NCBI RefSeq assembly: GCF_000317285.1
Contig: NZ_AJLN01000050.1
Span: 62,001-126,000 of the forward strand
Reading direction: 5' to 3'
DNA length: 64,000 bases
Source of the DNA: Chlorogloeopsis fritschii PCC 6912
GTDB taxonomy: Bacteria; Cyanobacteriota; Cyanobacteriia; Cyanobacteriales; Nostocaceae
In this document: in pieces, positions 1 to 9,074 of the stretch
Position numbering within the stretch: position 1 is the stretch's first letter
How the letters are laid out: each line of letters opens with the position of its first letter
Position numbers and translations under genes: made by a program
Notes under the pieces: generated by a model
Told to the model about the DNA's origin: nothing
What the model saw: the letters and a program-made list of their open reading frames with translations, nothing else
Database searches by the model: none

Positions 1-15
1 AAAATCTATTTTCAT

Positions 16-2172
16 ATGAAAAATTCAAGTAATTCATGTCGTCCAATAACTCTTAACAAAAAAAATATAGATAGTATTGATTCTCTCTTATCATTCTATA
101 AATTCAAGCAATGCATAGGAAATACTCCAGGCTATTTTGTAGTCAGTAATGCACCAAAAAATTTAGAGGATAGTAATAAAGAAATCTTAGAATTTAACCA
201 GCAGACAAAAAAATTGCAGATAATTGGTTCAGAATTAGGCTTAAAAACAATTGCAGATGATATTCAAGAAAAAAATAAAGGAATTAGTAGTGAGGTAGAG
301 CTTGTAATTGCTATTCATGGTTACAACACTACTGGCTCTGGTGTAATGAATTGGTATGAAAAAATTGTGGACTTTGCTAATGAAAATAAAATTGGTCAAA
401 GTTCTGTCTTTTTAGGCTATCGCTGGCCGTCAGAAAGTTTCGCTCATAATTGGATTGATAACCTAAGGAATGCGCTCAGTGCTATGCCACTAGTGCTTTT
501 ATTAGTTTTAAGTACTGGTTTATTTGGTCTAGTCGGTATAGTTATTTCTTTCTTAATAAAATTTTCCTTTGAACCCCTTGTAATTTTTTTAGTTACTGTC
601 TTAGCTACTGCTTTATTTTCACTTCCTTTGGCTTTAATTTTATTAAGAATATTAGTTTATCTTCGAGATTCTTATCGAGCCACTAACTTTGGTATTCCAG
701 ACTTAGTAGAACTCATCCGACAACTTGACGATCAGCTGCTTGCTAAAGCCGTAGAAAGATTTATGGCTGACTCTGAAAATATTAAGACTATTGAAGGAAT
801 ACAAGATATAATCAAATATTTTCAAACGCGATTTCAGAACGGAGTGGATAAAAATAAGTGTGAGGATACTATCACACAGATTTTGAAGGATCATCTGAAA
901 AGGGAAAATTATTGGACAGGTGGAACAATATACATTCCTAAATTACTTCTGGATATTGGAGTGAATAGTAAAAAAGTTGAAAAAGAAGCTTCAAACATAC
1001 CAAAAGAAATTACTGAAAAATTAGAATCCATTTCCCTGGAAGTACAAGAAGGATTTAAGAGAATTTCAAATAATAGGGACGAATTTGGCTGGCTTGTAAA
1101 TGAAGATAAGCGAATTAGACTAACGTTTCTTTGTCATAGTATGGGGGCGTTTGTAACTACAGGAGTAGTTAGAATTTTATCGGATGTGTTTGACTCAAGT
1201 TCAATTGGTTCCTTAGACCAAATTCAACCAAAAAATTTACCCACATCCAAGATTGGTCATGTTTTTCGATTGGGTCGTCTAATTCTAGTTTCACCTGATA
1301 TTCCTCAGTGGGCAATTACATCGAACCGAGCTAATTTTTTGCGCTCATCTCTACGTCGCTTTGAAGAAGCTTATCTCTTCAGTAACGAAGGAGATATGGC
1401 TTTACTGGTTGCTTCAACTTCGGCTAACTATTCTATGCTGCCAACAAGAACTGGACAGAGGTCATTTAGACTTGGCAATCTTGCAATCAAGAGACAATAT
1501 GATTACGGCATTATAAATCTTGAAAAATTGAAGAGATGTAATAACGGTGATTGTTTAGAAGACCTTCTCAATTATCTTGAAATTGGTGGTTTTTGCTTAA
1601 CAGAAATTCGCGAGCGTACTCCCAGTAATTCTAAACATCAACAACCACTGGCTGACTTATTTACCTACTTTGATTGTACGGATTATACAGATTTTAAATT
1701 ATTATTGAATAATAAAGAAGGCATAGAAAAGTTAACTTCAAAGAAAAACAAAATACTTAGCTATTCACTAAACTATCCATCCTATCTATTCGGTGGTCTC
1801 CTCAAATTTATAACACAATTTCGGCTTGTGCTAGATGGTCTGATTTGTCAACGTATTGATACACATGGGGGCTATTTCTCTGGAGTATTTTGTCGAAATG
1901 TTATTTATCAACTCGCTTTCGGAGGCTTTAAAGACTTACTTAAAACTTCCTTTCTTGAGGAGCAATTAAGGTCATTAAGTCATGAGAAGCGGTGTACTTT
2001 TAAGAAGTTAAATAATTCATTAAATCCTGAGAAAGATATTGATTTGCTTAATGAGATATTTAAAGATAAGCAAATTCGAGTAGTTCTTTCACCAGAAAGG
2101 TATTTAGTGGATGTGAAAGATTCTAATCACAATCAGATCAGAAAAAAGGTTTTGTCTGAATCAAAGTATTGA
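16..2172 (+). CDS. alpha/beta hydrolase-fold membrane protein
   Basis: I do not recognise a named family, but the pieces of a serine hydrolase are visible. An oxyanion-type strand (IAIHGYNTTGSG) lies near residue 100, a nucleophile elbow C-H-S-M-G has its serine at residue 375, and a late T-H-G-G-Y puts a possible catalytic histidine at 617. Two or three hydrophobic segments at about residues 155-220 interrupt the fold, so the protein is probably anchored in a membrane. The reading frame is open up to the left edge of the window, so translation may begin upstream of the ATG used here. Its last 12 bases overlap the end of the convergent amine oxidase gene. The hydrolase fold is a motif-based inference; the substrate is unknown. 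Confidence 0.75.
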   Translation: MKNSSNSCRPITLNKKNIDSIDSLLSFYKFKQCIGNTPGYFVVSNAPKNLEDSNKEILEFNQQTKKLQIIGSELGLKTIADDIQEKNKGISSEVELVIAIHGYNTTGSGVMNWYEKIVDFANENKIGQSSVFLGYRWPSESFAHNWIDNLRNALSAMPLVLLLVLSTGLFGLVGIVISFLIKFSFEPLVIFLVTVLATALFSLPLALILLRILVYLRDSYRATNFGIPDLVELIRQLDDQLLAKAVERFMADSENIKTIEGIQDIIKYFQTRFQNGVDKNKCEDTITQILKDHLKRENYWTGGTIYIPKLLLDIGVNSKKVEKEASNIPKEITEKLESISLEVQEGFKRISNNRDEFGWLVNEDKRIRLTFLCHSMGAFVTTGVVRILSDVFDSSSIGSLDQIQPKNLPTSKIGHVFRLGRLILVSPDIPQWAITSNRANFLRSSLRRFEEAYLFSNEGDMALLVASTSANYSMLPTRTGQRSFRLGNLAIKRQYDYGIINLEKLKRCNNGDCLEDLLNYLEIGGFCLTEIRERTPSNSKHQQPLADLFTYFDCTDYTDFKLLLNNKEGIEKLTSKKNKILSYSLNYPSYLFGGLLKFITQFRLVLDGLICQRIDTHGGYFSGVFCRNVIYQLAFGGFKDLLKTSFLEEQLRSLSHEKRCTFKKLNNSLNPEKDIDLLNEIFKDKQIRVVLSPERYLVDVKDSNHNQIRKKVLSESKY

Positions 2173-3768
2173 AATAATTTGCTTTGCTGCATTAATTCCC
2201 GAAATAGCAGCACCTTCCATAAAACCTTGCCACTCGTAAAAAGAGTTAGCGTGTTCCCCTGCGAAGTAGATGTTATCAATTGGCTTCCCCTCATTACCAG
2301 CGATGGTAGTAAAGTAGCCTGGTTGGTTGCTGGTGTAACTTCCCTTAGTTAATGGGTTGAGAAGCCAGTTTTCCAAATAAGCTAGAAAGCGATCGCCATT
2401 AGTTTGTACTGTCGATTTATATGCGCCAGGAAAAACTTGTACTAGATTATTAAGAAAATTATTGGTCTCTTGTTGAAGATTTTTAGGGTTGAGTTGGGCA
2501 CCTAAGTTTCCACCTGTGTAATCTGTTAAAACAGCCGAGTTATCGGTTGCCTTTGCGGGGTTAGTTTCCCAAGTGCCTTGGAGAAAAGGTAGGTTAGCGT
2601 AGGAAGAACCATTACTGCCAACAGTAGCCCAAGGACGACTGTTGAAGCCAACCATCAATTTCGAGTTGGTTCCGTAAACTAAGTTGTCGATCGCATTGAG
2701 TTTCCACTGGGGCAGTTGCAGTTTCTTTAAATCAACTTCACGCAAAACTGAAAAAGGGATAGCAAAGACAACAGCATCAAATTTCTGGCTAGTGCCTCGA
2801 TTGAAAATCAGTTCAATTTTGCCTGCACTATCCTTGCTGGCTGCTATAAGCTTCTTTCCGTACTCAATCTGCTCTTGCAGGCGGGTTTGTAAGGCTGTAG
2901 TAATCTGCTGATTGCCGCCCACAACGTGATAGCGTTCATCACTAAATACACCAAAAGGACGAAATTTCGATCGCCTGTCTGCGTGGATGAAAAACAGGAA
3001 GCTCAAGCAGCTTTGTTGCTCAATTTCTACACCATATTCGCCAATATAAGCAGCGGCGATCGCATTTTTAATCAAATTTCCGGCTCCGCGATTGTTCAAG
3101 TAATCTTGGAGATTGGTATAGTCAAGTATGCGATCGCTAGCAGTGAAAGCATCTGCTGTGGGTTGCCCTAGCGTGCGTAAGTCATCACGCATTGCATCAA
3201 CAAATTGCCGAAATTCATCAACTACTGCTGCTTCTGGATAACGTTGATTGTCAAAGTAGTAAAAGACTTCTCCGGGTGCTTTTGACAAATCTTCTAACTC
3301 CAGCTTAAACTCTTGCACATATCCCAACATGGTTTTGTGCAAATTATCTATAAATTCTCCTCCTCTTTCAGCAACTTGTCCGGGAAAGACATCACCCAAA
3401 GAGTAACAACGTCCCCCGGTGCGGTTACTAGCTTCGTAGAGAATAGCCTTAATTCCTCGGCGTTGAAGTTCGTAACCACAAGCAAGCCCCGCCAATCCAG
3501 CCCCGACTATAGCTATCTTTGCATCTTTAGATGGTGGTGCAGCCAGCGCACTACTACAGCTAGAACCAATACCAATTGTTCCACTTGCTAAAGCAACCTT
3601 CCCCATACTTGCAAGAAACTCTCGCCGCCTTATTCTTTGGGCTGACATCATATCTTCAAAGGCACAAATGCGTTCAATACCTTCACTAGTACAAATGTGA
3701 TGTTTTTGACAATATTTGGCTATCTGAACTGTCAGCGCCAGTTTTCTAAAAAGTTCTGAACGACTCAT
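2161..3768 (-). CDS. flavin monoamine oxidase family protein, Tat-exported
   Basis: This is an FAD-dependent amine oxidase of the MAO/L-amino-acid oxidase superfamily, 535 residues. The dinucleotide-binding motif IVGAGLAGLACGYEL starts near residue 85 and is followed by the E-A-S-N-R-T-G-G-R-C signature. The C-terminal FAD contact FAGEHANSFYEWQGFMEGA lies near residue 500. A twin-arginine signal (RRREFLASMGKVALASG) begins near residue 48, after about 40 extra residues. An ATG just before the twin arginines is a possible later start, but the longer form also fits cyanobacterial relatives as I recall them. Export as a folded flavoprotein to periplasm or lumen is inferred. The amine substrate cannot be read from sequence. 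Confidence 0.9.
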   Translation of the reverse strand: MSRSELFRKLALTVQIAKYCQKHHICTSEGIERICAFEDMMSAQRIRRREFLASMGKVALASGTIGIGSSCSSALAAPPSKDAKIAIVGAGLAGLACGYELQRRGIKAILYEASNRTGGRCYSLGDVFPGQVAERGGEFIDNLHKTMLGYVQEFKLELEDLSKAPGEVFYYFDNQRYPEAAVVDEFRQFVDAMRDDLRTLGQPTADAFTASDRILDYTNLQDYLNNRGAGNLIKNAIAAAYIGEYGVEIEQQSCLSFLFFIHADRRSKFRPFGVFSDERYHVVGGNQQITTALQTRLQEQIEYGKKLIAASKDSAGKIELIFNRGTSQKFDAVVFAIPFSVLREVDLKKLQLPQWKLNAIDNLVYGTNSKLMVGFNSRPWATVGSNGSSYANLPFLQGTWETNPAKATDNSAVLTDYTGGNLGAQLNPKNLQQETNNFLNNLVQVFPGAYKSTVQTNGDRFLAYLENWLLNPLTKGSYTSNQPGYFTTIAGNEGKPIDNIYFAGEHANSFYEWQGFMEGAAISGINAAKQIISIL

Positions 3769-4097
3769 AAATTAGTATAATTTTGGTTGAATCTATAGCA
3801 AGTTTTGCTTTTTGCTTACAGTATAGTATTAGTATATATAATTACTAAATTAGCAATTGTACTTAATTGCAGTGATTTTTAATAAAACTTAAATGGGTGG
3901 GCATCGTTTAATTTGACACTAGCCCACGTAGGCGAGCTTTGCCTGTGTAGTAGCGAATTATGTCGAAAAATATGTAAATTTATATACATCGTATTCAAGA
4001 TTGAAATAATGTAAACATCTGGAAATTAACAACATGAACTTGTAGATTAGTGTATTCTGGCAAATCTAAAATTTAATCAAAGAGCTCAGTCGCTTTT
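3769..4097. other. intergenic region with a dispersed hairpin repeat
   Basis: No gene is seen. This 329-base stretch separates the start of the amine oxidase gene from the start of the AAA-like gene, so it must hold both promoters. At about 3898-3935 there are two small inverted repeats (GTGGGC...GCCCAC and AGGCGAGCTTTGCCT), of a type scattered between genes in many cyanobacteria. Confidence 0.5.
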
Positions 4098-5438
4098 ATG
4101 AATCTCGATTCTCTCCTTGAGGTTATTAACAGCAAGCTAGTTGAAAGCCAAAACCGCCCGCTCAATGCCACTGAAGTACTAGTTCTGCAAGGTATCTGGC
4201 AGTATCAAACCTATAACCAAATTGCCCAAAAAGAAGGTTATAGCCCTGGCTACTTCACCAATGTTGTTGCTCCGGAGTTATGGCAACGTCTTTCTAAGCT
4301 GATTGGCAAGCGCGTAACTAAAAAAAACTGTCGAGCATTACTAGAGTCTTATGCTGCACAAAGCACATCAGAAAAAAATGTCTTGTTTCCTGCCGATCGC
4401 CAACAGATGTCGCCAAGTTATCCAAGTGGTTCAGTTCCACTCAACTCGCCTTTTTACATTAAGCACTCCACCATTGAGGCTCAAGCGTATGCAGAAATTA
4501 GAAAACCAGGAGCCTTGGTGCGGATTAAAGCTCCTAGAGAAAGGGGCAAAACGTCACTGCTGCTGAGGATGCTTGACTATGCAAACTCACAAGGTTACCA
4601 CACCGTAAGCTTAAATTTGGAGCAAATTGATTGCACAATTTTGAGCGATTTAAATCGATTTTTACGTTGGTTATGTGCAAACGTTTCCCATCAGTTGCAG
4701 TTACAGCCTAAACTCAACGATTATTGGGATGATGATATTGGCAGCAAAGTCAGCTGTACCCTCTACTTTCGCAGTTATTTACTGGAGCAACTTAACTCTC
4801 CTGTGGTGTTAGCGTTGGATGAAGTAAACAAAATTTTTGAGCATCCGCAGGTAGCGAAAGATTTTTTCCCCATGTTGCGTTCGTGGTACGAAGAAGCTAA
4901 AAGAATACCCCTGTGGCAAAAGCTACGCTTAATTGTAGTGCATTCAACAGAAGTTTATGTTCCTCTCCACCTAAACCAGTCTCCTTTTAATGTAGGGCTA
5001 CCGATTCAGTTAACCAAATTCAGTTTAGATCAGGTGCAGCAGTTAGCCCAATGCTATGGACTTGAGTGGAATGCTCAAGAAGCCGATCAGCTCATGGCTC
5101 TAGTTGGGGGACATCCAGCACTCATACATACAGCGCTCTATCACCTTAGTCATGGGGATGTAAGTATGGCACAACTGCTGCAATTTGCACCTACATCTAC
5201 TGGAATTTATTCCCATCACTTACAGCGCCATTGGGCAGTTTTGGAACAACAACCAGAATTAGCAAGAGCTTTTTATGCAGTTATCAATGCTGCGGAACCC
5301 TTACAAATAGAACCTATTCTCGGTTACAAATTATCCAGTATGGGGCTAATTGAGTTATATGGTAACAAAGCAAAACTTAGTTGCCAGCTATATCGACAGT
5401 ATTTTGAAAAGCAACAATCCAATTTCAGGTGTGCTTAG
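4098..5438 (+). CDS. HTH plus AAA-like domain ATPase (vMAP-type N-terminus)
   Basis: This 446-residue protein has two parts. Residues 1-90 form a helix-turn-helix-like region (LNATEVLVLQGIWQYQTYNQIA, read here as two helices) of the kind found at the N-terminus of vWA-MoxR-associated and related cyanobacterial signalling proteins. Residues 115-440 are an AAA-like ATPase domain: a P-loop A-P-R-E-R-G-K-T-S with Lys151, and a Walker B strand VVLALDEVNKIF near residue 235. The same type of domain forms the C-terminus of the giant kinase at 9075, where the P-loop reads [10 protein letters not shown]. No effector domain is attached, so the protein may act with a separate partner. A role in signalling or conflict is inferred from the architecture. 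Confidence 0.85.
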   Translation: MNLDSLLEVINSKLVESQNRPLNATEVLVLQGIWQYQTYNQIAQKEGYSPGYFTNVVAPELWQRLSKLIGKRVTKKNCRALLESYAAQSTSEKNVLFPADRQQMSPSYPSGSVPLNSPFYIKHSTIEAQAYAEIRKPGALVRIKAPRERGKTSLLLRMLDYANSQGYHTVSLNLEQIDCTILSDLNRFLRWLCANVSHQLQLQPKLNDYWDDDIGSKVSCTLYFRSYLLEQLNSPVVLALDEVNKIFEHPQVAKDFFPMLRSWYEEAKRIPLWQKLRLIVVHSTEVYVPLHLNQSPFNVGLPIQLTKFSLDQVQQLAQCYGLEWNAQEADQLMALVGGHPALIHTALYHLSHGDVSMAQLLQFAPTSTGIYSHHLQRHWAVLEQQPELARAFYAVINAAEPLQIEPILGYKLSSMGLIELYGNKAKLSCQLYRQYFEKQQSNFRCA

Positions 5439-5555
5439 GGCATATCTACAATGTGGAGCTAAAATTTAAATCGCTTTAGTAGTAGGTGAGCTTGCTGCTA
5501 TAAGTAAATTTAATATTTTTTAGTTAGGGGAAATATTTAATAAACTCAATCGCGC

Positions 5556-6224
5556 TTAACTAATAGCAAAATCCTCTATAGTCAGATCGTAACCACTGTA
5601 TTCATCTAAATAGCGGAGAATGGAAATGCTAAATTCATCGTGGGATGATTGATTTTTGAGTAAAAGGTTTGCCATTCCACAAGGGCCACGCAAGTGTGCA
5701 GCTGCGAGAATGCCAGAAAGGGTAATAGTAATTGTTTTTAACTTACCTCCATCATTAAAAGTCTTTGCCTGTCCCAGGTAACTTTCCAGCGATTTTCCTT
5801 GTTTTTTCAGCGTCTTGTCAATCAGCTTCCAGTTTAGAGTAAAAGCTTCACGAATCGCGAGTTCTTGAACGTCGGGAGAATGCAGAAATTTTGCTTTGCT
5901 ATCAATGCCCTGCTTTCCTGTCCACTTATCTTGCCAGTAATTCTTCTCAGCTCCATGTCCGTAATAAATATTGGTTTTGTAGTAGCCTAACTCAATCAAT
6001 ATAGGTTCTCCAAACTGATACTTGCCGATAAAACCCAATATATTTTCAACCTGATATTGCTTGGGTTCTCCCATTGGCAGCCCTGATTGAAATGCCCCAA
6101 GAGCTTCTAGCAGATCTAAAAAATTGCCTTTGCTTTGATGACTTTTCAAGAGTTCAGGGAAGATTTTTTGACTTTCCTGCACACGTTTAGTCTCTTCTGA
6201 AACTCGGTTGCTATCTCGATTCAT
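5556..6224 (-). CDS. lysozyme-like hypothetical protein
   Basis: The 222-residue protein has no signal peptide. Its middle resembles lysozyme/transglycosylase-like proteins: a G-F-I-G-K-Y-Q-F-G-E-P stretch near residue 83, an expected W-x-G-K-Q-G-I-D-S-K segment, and LSGILAAAHLRGP near residue 170, followed by I-S-I-L-R-Y-L-D-E-Y. Such an order occurs in phage-type peptidoglycan hydrolases and in a set of cyanobacterial proteins. I cannot identify the catalytic acid with certainty, so activity is unproven. An upstream in-frame TTG at 6236 is an alternative start; the ATG at 6224 is preferred. It stands alone, convergent with the AAA-like gene. Confidence 0.7.
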   Translation of the reverse strand: MNRDSNRVSEETKRVQESQKIFPELLKSHQSKGNFLDLLEALGAFQSGLPMGEPKQYQVENILGFIGKYQFGEPILIELGYYKTNIYYGHGAEKNYWQDKWTGKQGIDSKAKFLHSPDVQELAIREAFTLNWKLIDKTLKKQGKSLESYLGQAKTFNDGGKLKTITITLSGILAAAHLRGPCGMANLLLKNQSSHDEFSISILRYLDEYSGYDLTIEDFAIS

Positions 6225-6814
6225 AATCTCAATCAAATAGTTGCGATCGCTTGATTTTTTACTCTTACAATGTCATCCAACATACTTCTCGCTCTGATGC
6301 TTTTTCAATTACCTCTATGGCTAACAATGATATTTACACTTCTTTGATGGCGATGTTTACACTTAATGAGCGATCGGCTATTACATATTTACATTGCAAA
6401 TTTGAGAGCTAGTAGACAATAAGTAGATGACAGTTGGTACTAATATAACTACTATTCCAGCTATTGTTTTAGAGAAATCTCATCTAAATTCTCATCTAAA
6501 TTTTCAGTTGAATACATTTTGAGCAAGCACCCTACAAATTTTCACATCTTGAATAGGATTGCTATAGCAACTCTCATTAAACACCGTGAGACTTATGTGA
6601 GATTGATATGAGATTTGTATGAGATTTATGAGTTAACGGGTGCTGAAATTAATTTTAAGATTTAGATGTCTGCTCAAACGCTTCAGAAGGGTATTTTGAC
6701 GGAGTGGCAGTGTCATTATTTGCCCTATCTTGCCTCAAATGTCAAATATTTTTCTAATTGCTTGGTCGAGCTGCAATAAAAGTTGACAGTTTTTCCATAT
6801 TTAAGGAGGAATCT
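6225..6814. other. 590-bp intergenic region with short direct repeats
   Basis: No gene is seen. Two tandem copies of TCTCATCTAAAT occupy 6478-6501, and a decaying 11-12 bp repeat related to TATGAGATTT runs over 6594-6632. The right end holds the promoter and ribosome-binding site of the carotenoid oxygenase gene. The spacing of the repeats is close to one helical turn, but there is no direct evidence that they bind a protein. Confidence 0.5.
6803..6810 (+). promoter_or_regulatory. strong ribosome-binding site deciding the carotenoid oxygenase start
   Basis: AAGGAGGA lies 4 bases before the ATG at 6815. It is a near-perfect Shine-Dalgarno sequence and favours that ATG over the in-frame start 57 bases upstream, which has no such site. 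Confidence 0.75.
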
Positions 6815-8905
6815 ATGGTTCAGGAATCTCCTAAAGTCCCGCAGTCGATCATGGATGCAAATCGAGATGAACTACCTGACCTGACAATGCAGATTGTGGA
6901 AGGAAATCTACCTCACGATCTACAAGGTTATGTTTTTCTTGTTGCACCAGCTGGTACTGTCGATTCTCAAGGTCTTCCCTACAAAAACGGAAACACCTGC
7001 TTGAATGGTGACGGCATGATTTATCGACTTGACTTCAATCAAACTGGTGAAGTGAGATTGAAGCGACGACTTGCCAAACCACCAGACTATGCAGCTGACG
7101 AGAACACTCAAAACATACCTATGCCCTTGTTGCGAGAGTTGTTGCGATTCCGCAACCACGGACTGATTAGATTTTCTGTGTTACTTGGCTCGCGCAATGA
7201 GCTAAATACAGGCTTCTTGCCAATGAAATTTCTTGGGGAATCAAACGAGCGTTTACTAATTACCTATGATGCAGGGCGTCCCTACGAAATTGATACACAA
7301 ACCCTGGATTTAGTGACTCCAGTTGGAAAAATGGATGAATGGGAAGCAGCAATTGACTGGCCCAACTATCCCTTTAAGCCAATTTTAAGTACTGCCCATC
7401 CCGTCTTTGACACTTACAAACACCAGATGTTTACAGTCAATTACGCCAGATCAGTACTTAAATATTTAGGAGATGTTATTACGAAGTTAAATGAGGAAAA
7501 AGAAAAAGAGCAAGAGCTAGAAAAAAATAAACGGTTATCAGTAATTTGTGAATTGCTGGAGAAAGTATTGAACCGTAATTCATGGAATGATGATTTTGTC
7601 TATTTGATGCGCTGGGATGGTGCAGGCTCCTTGGAACGATGGCAGCTGATCGATGACACCGATGGCTCGCCAGTTACAATTAGGCAAAGTATGCATCAAA
7701 TTGGGGTAACAGAAGATTATGTCGTGCTGATGGATACAGCCTTTGGCACTGGAATTGAGCAAATCATTAATAACATTCCAGATTTTCCTTTATTAGACGA
7801 AAGAAAATTAAGAGAATTATTGCGTGTTAAGCCGTCGCCAGACTCCACTATATACATTATCCGCCGCGACGATCTAAAAGAGGGCGAAGAAAAGGTTGTG
7901 GCACGCAAGTTAGATATCCCGCGCGAAGCAGCTCACTTCTTGGTCGATTATGAAAATCCTGGTAACAAAATTACACTTCATGCCGCTCATATCTGTGCTT
8001 GGGATGTTGCCGAATGGCTGCGTAAAAGCGATTATTCTCCCTACGATAGTAAACCTGTTTCGCCTGATTTGAGTGGAACCCAACAGAGTCCGATGGATAT
8101 CAGCCGCATGGGACGTTATGTCATAGATGTTAATAACTTAAGTATTGAAGAAAAAGTAGTTATTCACCATCCTGTTTGTACTTGGGGAGCCGGCTTATTC
8201 ACTTATCTTGACAGACTACCATCGTCGGGTATGACTCCAAAGAAACTAGAAAATATTTACTGGGTATCTTTTGGACTTTGGCAACAACTGACAACTGAAT
8301 TTATGCACGATCAATACAAGGACTATCCTTATAGAGAAGTGCCTCTAGACGAAGTTCTGCAACTTGCTAAAGAGGGCAAACCGTCATGCTTATTTCGATT
8401 AAACACTGCATCAAACGAATCAATGAAAATCGATGAAGATGATTATTACCAATTCCCTGCAGATCACATCGCACTTTCGCCCCAGTTTATTCCTCGCAGT
8501 GTCGGTGAAGAAAGTTCAACTAACGGTTATATCATGTGTACCGTTTTTACTCCAGAGCGTGACGAAATTTGGATTTTTGATGCAGAAAATCTAAATGTGA
8601 ACAAACCCTTATGTAAGCTGTATCATCCTAAGCTGAACTTTGGGCTATCATTGCATACAGCATGGTTGCAGAAAGTCGGCCCTGCTCAGGGTAAATATCG
8701 GGTTGCAGTTGAGGAAGATTATCCACGCTGGAGATTAGACCAGTTGCTTGAGTTTGTAGACAGCTTGTCCTCTCTTTCAGCCTCTTTTACAACAAGAGGT
8801 GGTTCCCCTCTTTCAGCCTCTTTTAGAACAGCAGGTGGTAAAGATCTCAAAACAGAGGTTAAGGAGGAAATTCAAAATTTATTTGATCAACAGATTTATC
8901 AATAG
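6815..8905 (+). CDS. carotenoid oxygenase (RPE65/CCD family), long form
   Basis: This is a non-heme iron dioxygenase that would cleave carotenoids, apocarotenoids or stilbene-like compounds. The four iron-ligand histidines of the family can be placed: His195 (S-T-A-H-P-V-F-D), His294 (S-M-H-Q-I-G-V-T-E-D-Y), His389 (ITLHAAHICAW) and His614 (G-L-S-L-H-T-A-W). The N-terminal V-E-G-N-L-P-H-D-L-Q-G motif is also typical. At 696 residues it is much longer than the roughly 480-500 residues of common cyanobacterial members. The extra length includes a charged, Lys/Glu-rich insertion near residues 225-250 and a C-terminal tail with a 12-residue duplication. The protein has no signal peptide. The substrate is unknown, and the gene is not next to carotenoid biosynthesis genes here. 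Confidence 0.9.
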   Translation: MVQESPKVPQSIMDANRDELPDLTMQIVEGNLPHDLQGYVFLVAPAGTVDSQGLPYKNGNTCLNGDGMIYRLDFNQTGEVRLKRRLAKPPDYAADENTQNIPMPLLRELLRFRNHGLIRFSVLLGSRNELNTGFLPMKFLGESNERLLITYDAGRPYEIDTQTLDLVTPVGKMDEWEAAIDWPNYPFKPILSTAHPVFDTYKHQMFTVNYARSVLKYLGDVITKLNEEKEKEQELEKNKRLSVICELLEKVLNRNSWNDDFVYLMRWDGAGSLERWQLIDDTDGSPVTIRQSMHQIGVTEDYVVLMDTAFGTGIEQIINNIPDFPLLDERKLRELLRVKPSPDSTIYIIRRDDLKEGEEKVVARKLDIPREAAHFLVDYENPGNKITLHAAHICAWDVAEWLRKSDYSPYDSKPVSPDLSGTQQSPMDISRMGRYVIDVNNLSIEEKVVIHHPVCTWGAGLFTYLDRLPSSGMTPKKLENIYWVSFGLWQQLTTEFMHDQYKDYPYREVPLDEVLQLAKEGKPSCLFRLNTASNESMKIDEDDYYQFPADHIALSPQFIPRSVGEESSTNGYIMCTVFTPERDEIWIFDAENLNVNKPLCKLYHPKLNFGLSLHTAWLQKVGPAQGKYRVAVEEDYPRWRLDQLLEFVDSLSSLSASFTTRGGSPLSASFRTAGGKDLKTEVKEEIQNLFDQQIYQ
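8772..8843 (+). repeat. 36-bp in-frame tandem duplication in the oxygenase tail
   Basis: Two 36-base units (8772-8807 and 8808-8843) begin with the identical CTCTTTCAGCCTCTTTTA and then differ at a few bases. The encoded peptide repeats L-S-A-S-F followed by T-T-R-G-G or R-T-A-G-G. It lies beyond the last iron ligand, so it probably does not affect catalysis. Confidence 0.8.
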
Positions 8906-8951
8906 TTTGACTTGCACGCCTATGCAAGCCCGGAGGCAGCAGCCTACTACC

Positions 8952-9000
8952 CTCGTTACCAGGTTCAACCTGGTAACGAGAACAAGAGCCTCTGGCTCTT
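8952..9000. repeat. double palindromic element between oxygenase and kinase genes
   Basis: A perfect 12-bp stem (CTCGTTACCAGG / CCTGGTAACGAG, loop TTCAA) occupies 8952-8980. A second hairpin (AAGAGCC TCT GGCTCTT) follows at 8984-9000. Neither is followed by a clear T-run, so this looks more like a dispersed repeat than a terminator, although it could attenuate read-through. Confidence 0.7.
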
Positions 9001-9074
9001 AATCACAACGTACCCTACAAGGGGTGATATATCAGTTTTCTTTTTCTGTACGTCTACTGCTTAGAAAAATAATT

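Noticed and set aside
8952-8980. tRNA-like T-arm sequence (GGTTCAACC)
   Set aside because: It is the centre of a perfect 12-bp palindrome; no acceptor stem, D-arm or anticodon arm is present. I found no tRNA in the window.
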